Of a DNA stretch of 64,000 nucleotides, positions 61,687 to 64,000 are shown one piece after another. The stretch comes from Lepagella sp002361155 (lineage in GTDB: Bacteria > Bacteroidota > Bacteroidia > Bacteroidales > Muribaculaceae): NCBI GenBank assembly GCA_947039315.1, contig CAMQYM010000008.1, positions 10,412-74,411 on the forward strand, read 5' to 3'. Every line of letters starts with the position of its first letter. Position 1 is the first letter of the stretch. The notes under the pieces are model-generated. The model made no database searches. It saw only the letters and a list, made by a program, of their open reading frames with translations, and was not told where the DNA came from. A program made the position numbers and the translations under genes.

Positions 61687-63084
61687 TCACTTCTTTGTCT
61701 CAAGGAATCCGAATCCCGTGATTTCGGTAGCCTCTACTGTCAGTCCTTTTGCCGCAGTTGCTGTTGACGGATCTATACGATAGATTGCCGGGTAACTGTT
61801 CTCCACATTGATGGCAATATATACCGCTCCATCATGCATATATACCGTTTTCCCAAATGAAGATATGCCGCCGGGAAGATTCTTGACAAATGTAAGTTTC
61901 TTTGCATCGGCATCAAAGATGGCGAGATCTGTAGCTGCGAATCCTTTCTGGGTCAGAGGTCTGTCATACATCACAAGAAGGAATTTGCAGCCGCCGGCAG
62001 GCCAGCAACGCATGAACGAGCGACCTTCTGCCTGTTCTTCGATGTTACAATAGTAATTGTCAAACTCGGTCTTTCCGGCAGGTATGCGCACTACGCCGGC
62101 AGGAAGTTTGGTTTGCTGACGGAAATCGGTCATAGTCTTGGCATAAGAAGGAGAGAATACATAAATATCTCCGTTATCGGCAGCCCAAACGGTCTGATAG
62201 TATTGTGACTTAAATCGTCCGCACGGGTAACTGATTTTGTCGGACTTGACGAGAATCGGATTGATCATGTCGGAACTATTGAAAATAGCCACCCATCCTT
62301 CATCCGGATACTGAGTCCACTGTAATTCCCCTTTCTTGTAGCTACTGCTGTTGGAACCACCGTCGGCTGTCTTTACAAGGTCTTCGTAACCCTTTCGCAC
62401 CCACTTTCCACCGTCGATGGCTGCTCCATACTGGCTCAGTCCCATTGGAACTGCGCCCGAGTAAATTCTGTTTCCGCTTTGCTGGATACCTGCGAGGGTG
62501 ACATATTCTCCGTTGCCAAGAAAATTCTCCAATGAGTACGCACCGTTGAAAGTGTCGTTGCTCTTCGAAGTCTCGGCATCCACGTCAAGATATGTCAGAA
62601 GGAGGGTCTTTGGAAGATACCCATTGGCATCTGCCTGAGTGTCCGGACCGTTACCGGCTGACATTGTCATGATGTAGTTGTCGTAAAGGCCATAGGAGGT
62701 GAAGCGACTGACTTTATACTCAATATCGCGGGGCTTTACTACCCCATTCGGACCAAGGAAATAGCTTCTCGTTGTACCCGCATTTCCCTGGTTGTAGGTA
62801 AGAGCATAAAGATAATCCTGACCGTGAAACACCCAATAGCTTGCTCCATCATTGACCAAGCCGTTTCCTTCTGCCGACAGACTCCCTCCATCGAGAGATT
62901 CAGCGGTGAGAAGGACATGAGAAGTAGCATTGGACCCTTGCACAGAGGCCGAGATTACAAACTTGCCCTCTGCAGCATTGCCGTTGCTGTCTCCGCCGTC
63001 GGGTTCGCCGGAGGCTGAGCATGATATGAGTGCCACAGGCACTGCGAGCGCAGCGAGTGCGCTGAAAATAACTGATTTTTTCAT
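61687..63084 (-). CDS. DUF4374 surface lipoprotein (XusB-like siderophore binder)
   Basis: 465 aa lipoprotein: lipobox ALISC with Cys22, then a Ser/Gly/Asp-rich linker and repeated beta-strand blocks consistent with a propeller (for example YWVFHGQDYLYALTYNQG, YYQTVWAADNGDIYVFSP, GKTVYMHDGAVYIAINVENSYPAIYRID). DUF4374 is the family of XusB, which captures enterobactin-type ferric siderophores at the cell surface in Bacteroides. It lies 36 bp after the receptor gene and 4 bp before the PepSY gene. Ligand specificity is inferred from synteny only. Confidence 0.82.
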   Translation of the reverse strand: MKKSVIFSALAALAVPVALISCSASGEPDGGDSNGNAAEGKFVISASVQGSNATSHVLLTAESLDGGSLSAEGNGLVNDGASYWVFHGQDYLYALTYNQGNAGTTRSYFLGPNGVVKPRDIEYKVSRFTSYGLYDNYIMTMSAGNGPDTQADANGYLPKTLLLTYLDVDAETSKSNDTFNGAYSLENFLGNGEYVTLAGIQQSGNRIYSGAVPMGLSQYGAAIDGGKWVRKGYEDLVKTADGGSNSSSYKKGELQWTQYPDEGWVAIFNSSDMINPILVKSDKISYPCGRFKSQYYQTVWAADNGDIYVFSPSYAKTMTDFRQQTKLPAGVVRIPAGKTEFDNYYCNIEEQAEGRSFMRCWPAGGCKFLLVMYDRPLTQKGFAATDLAIFDADAKKLTFVKNLPGGISSFGKTVYMHDGAVYIAINVENSYPAIYRIDPSTATAAKGLTVEATEITGFGFLETKK

Positions 63085-63120
63085 TTTTCGTATATGTTGT
63101 TTTGTTAGTATGTTGTTTTG

Positions 63121-63969
63121 TTAATTTCCGAAATAAATCCCCACCTTGCAATAAAATGCCCGCCCGGCCTTCTGCAAGCTGAAGTTGTCATAGAGTCTGG
63201 CATCAGTTAAGTTGCGGCATTCAAACGAAAGATTGAAGCGACCATTTTTGATGCTGTATGATAATGTGAGATTATGGGCGAATTGATTCGGTATCATATA
63301 GTCATCCTTGTTCAAACCGATATTGGAGGCATAATAACAGAACTTGTGAGTGTACTGATTGTCGTAGGTTACGGTCAGAACATTCTGTTTGCCTCCGAGA
63401 CCATGCCAGTATAAATTGACATCCGAATCTGCGAACATATACGGAAGATTAGGCATACGTTCACGGTATGCAATATTGGCAACCGAACTTCCCATAGCAT
63501 TCTTCATATTGTCGCGTACATTCATCTGGGAGAAGTTGCCGCCGAGACTCAGCCATTTCGAGAAGTTATAGCGGACGGAGACACTGATTCCCCTGGTTTC
63601 CACCTTGCCGTAATTGACATATGTAGCGGCTGACTTCCCCCCTCCAAGCGACATTATATTACGCTGGATATAATCGCGGGTGTCGCGGTAGATGAGTCCG
63701 GCCTCCACATATATTATATTGTTGCCGAATGTAGCATTATAACTCAGATTGAGATTGACATTGTGGCTCGATTCCGGTTTGAGAGCCATGTCACCTACTT
63801 CAAGGTCTTCGTCACCGAACATCTCCTCTATTGTCGGCAACCGAAGAGCCTTTTCATAAGATGCCTTGAGCTGGAATCCAAGGGGCATGAACCATGTACC
63901 GGCGGCTCCGTAGCCACACGCGTCGACCGAACGGGAATTTCTGACATATTTCCTGACTTCGTCAATGCG
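63121..63969 (-). pseudogene. TonB-dependent receptor, C-terminal barrel only (XusA-like), broken or cut
   Basis: About 282 codons coding for the end of an outer-membrane receptor barrel: YEKALRLPTIEEMFGDEDLEVGDMALKPESS, repeated amphipathic strands, and a final FECRNLTDARLYDNFSLQKAGRAFYCKVGIYFGN ending in the usual aromatic residue. A receptor of this kind needs 650-850 residues with an N-terminal plug. The frame meets a stop at 63972-63970 (TGA) and another at 63993-63991, so the rest is not in frame here. An ATG at 63888 is not a plausible start. Either an insertion or frameshift lies near 63,970 or the true join is outside the window. The last 30 bases read LFDHLGV-stop in another frame, possibly the tail of an inserted gene. 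Confidence 0.7.
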
Positions 63970-64000
63970 TCACCCTAAACACCAAGATGGTCAAACAGGG

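Noticed and set aside
63121..63888. Complete 255-residue outer-membrane protein starting at 63888
   Set aside because: The sequence is the tail of a TonB receptor barrel and stays open upstream of that ATG; it lacks signal peptide and plug.
1..64000. CRISPR arrays, prophage, or classic defence systems
   Set aside because: No regularly spaced repeats, no cas, integrase, capsid or restriction genes seen; only a possible insertion junction at the last ~30 bases.

Overview
The window looks like chromosome of an anaerobic gut Bacteroidales, possibly Muribaculaceae. The evidence is promoters of the Bacteroidetes form TTTG-N19/20-TAnnTTTG, a type IX secretion plug protein, a DUF4374/PepSY/TonB iron-uptake locus, class III fructose-1,6-bisphosphatase, the Fe-S (PyrK-dependent) dihydroorotate dehydrogenase and tryptophanase. 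Coding is dense and GC-rich, so many long antisense frames are open but are not genes. There is no rRNA, CRISPR array, recognisable transposase or prophage.

Layout. 1-4.8 kb: end of a histidine kinase, a UvrD/PcrA helicase and a secreted pullulanase. 4.8-16.6 kb, minus strand: one operon holding every enzyme of de novo UMP synthesis (carA, carB, pyrC, pyrK, pyrD, pyrF, pyrE, pyrB), led by a divergent PurF-like amidotransferase. PyrB carries a C-terminal Cys4 zinc module that resembles the zinc domain of the regulatory chain PyrI. Then panB. 17.7-26.9 kb, plus: an exopolysaccharide/capsule operon (initiating sugar-phosphate transferase, Wza-like export lipoprotein, Wzc-like tyrosine kinase, PHP phosphatase, UDP-glucose dehydrogenase, GT2 and GT4). 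27-31.1 kb, minus: cardiolipin synthase, DUF3109, type IX plug protein, ung. tRNA-Arg(CCG) and a nitroreductase follow. 32.6-47.2 kb, plus: a ten-gene purine operon, purE-purL-purM-purH-purD-folD-purB-purA-guaB-guaA, preceded by a structured leader that ends in an intrinsic terminator (candidate attenuator or riboswitch). 47-64 kb: MFS transporter, C10 protease, fbp, a compact FNT channel, tnaA, a small Lys/His/Tyr-rich secreted protein, purT, a YeiH-type permease, a lipoprotein alpha-amylase, tRNA-Pro(GGG), and an AT-richer xusA-xusB-xusC-like siderophore locus whose receptor gene is broken or cut near the window end.

The pyr and pur-gua operons, with folD and purT, supply nearly all nucleotide synthesis. 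The purine steps not seen here are purC, purN, purK and a canonical purF; PurT can replace PurN using formate. Both operons have short direct repeats sharing an AGCGGG core just upstream of the promoter, which may mark a common regulator. The type IX plug gene fits the C10 protease, which ends in a sorting-domain-like tail. Main points for follow-up are the PyrB-zinc fusion, the purE leader, the divergent PurF-like protein, the shared repeats, and the xus locus with its damaged receptor.
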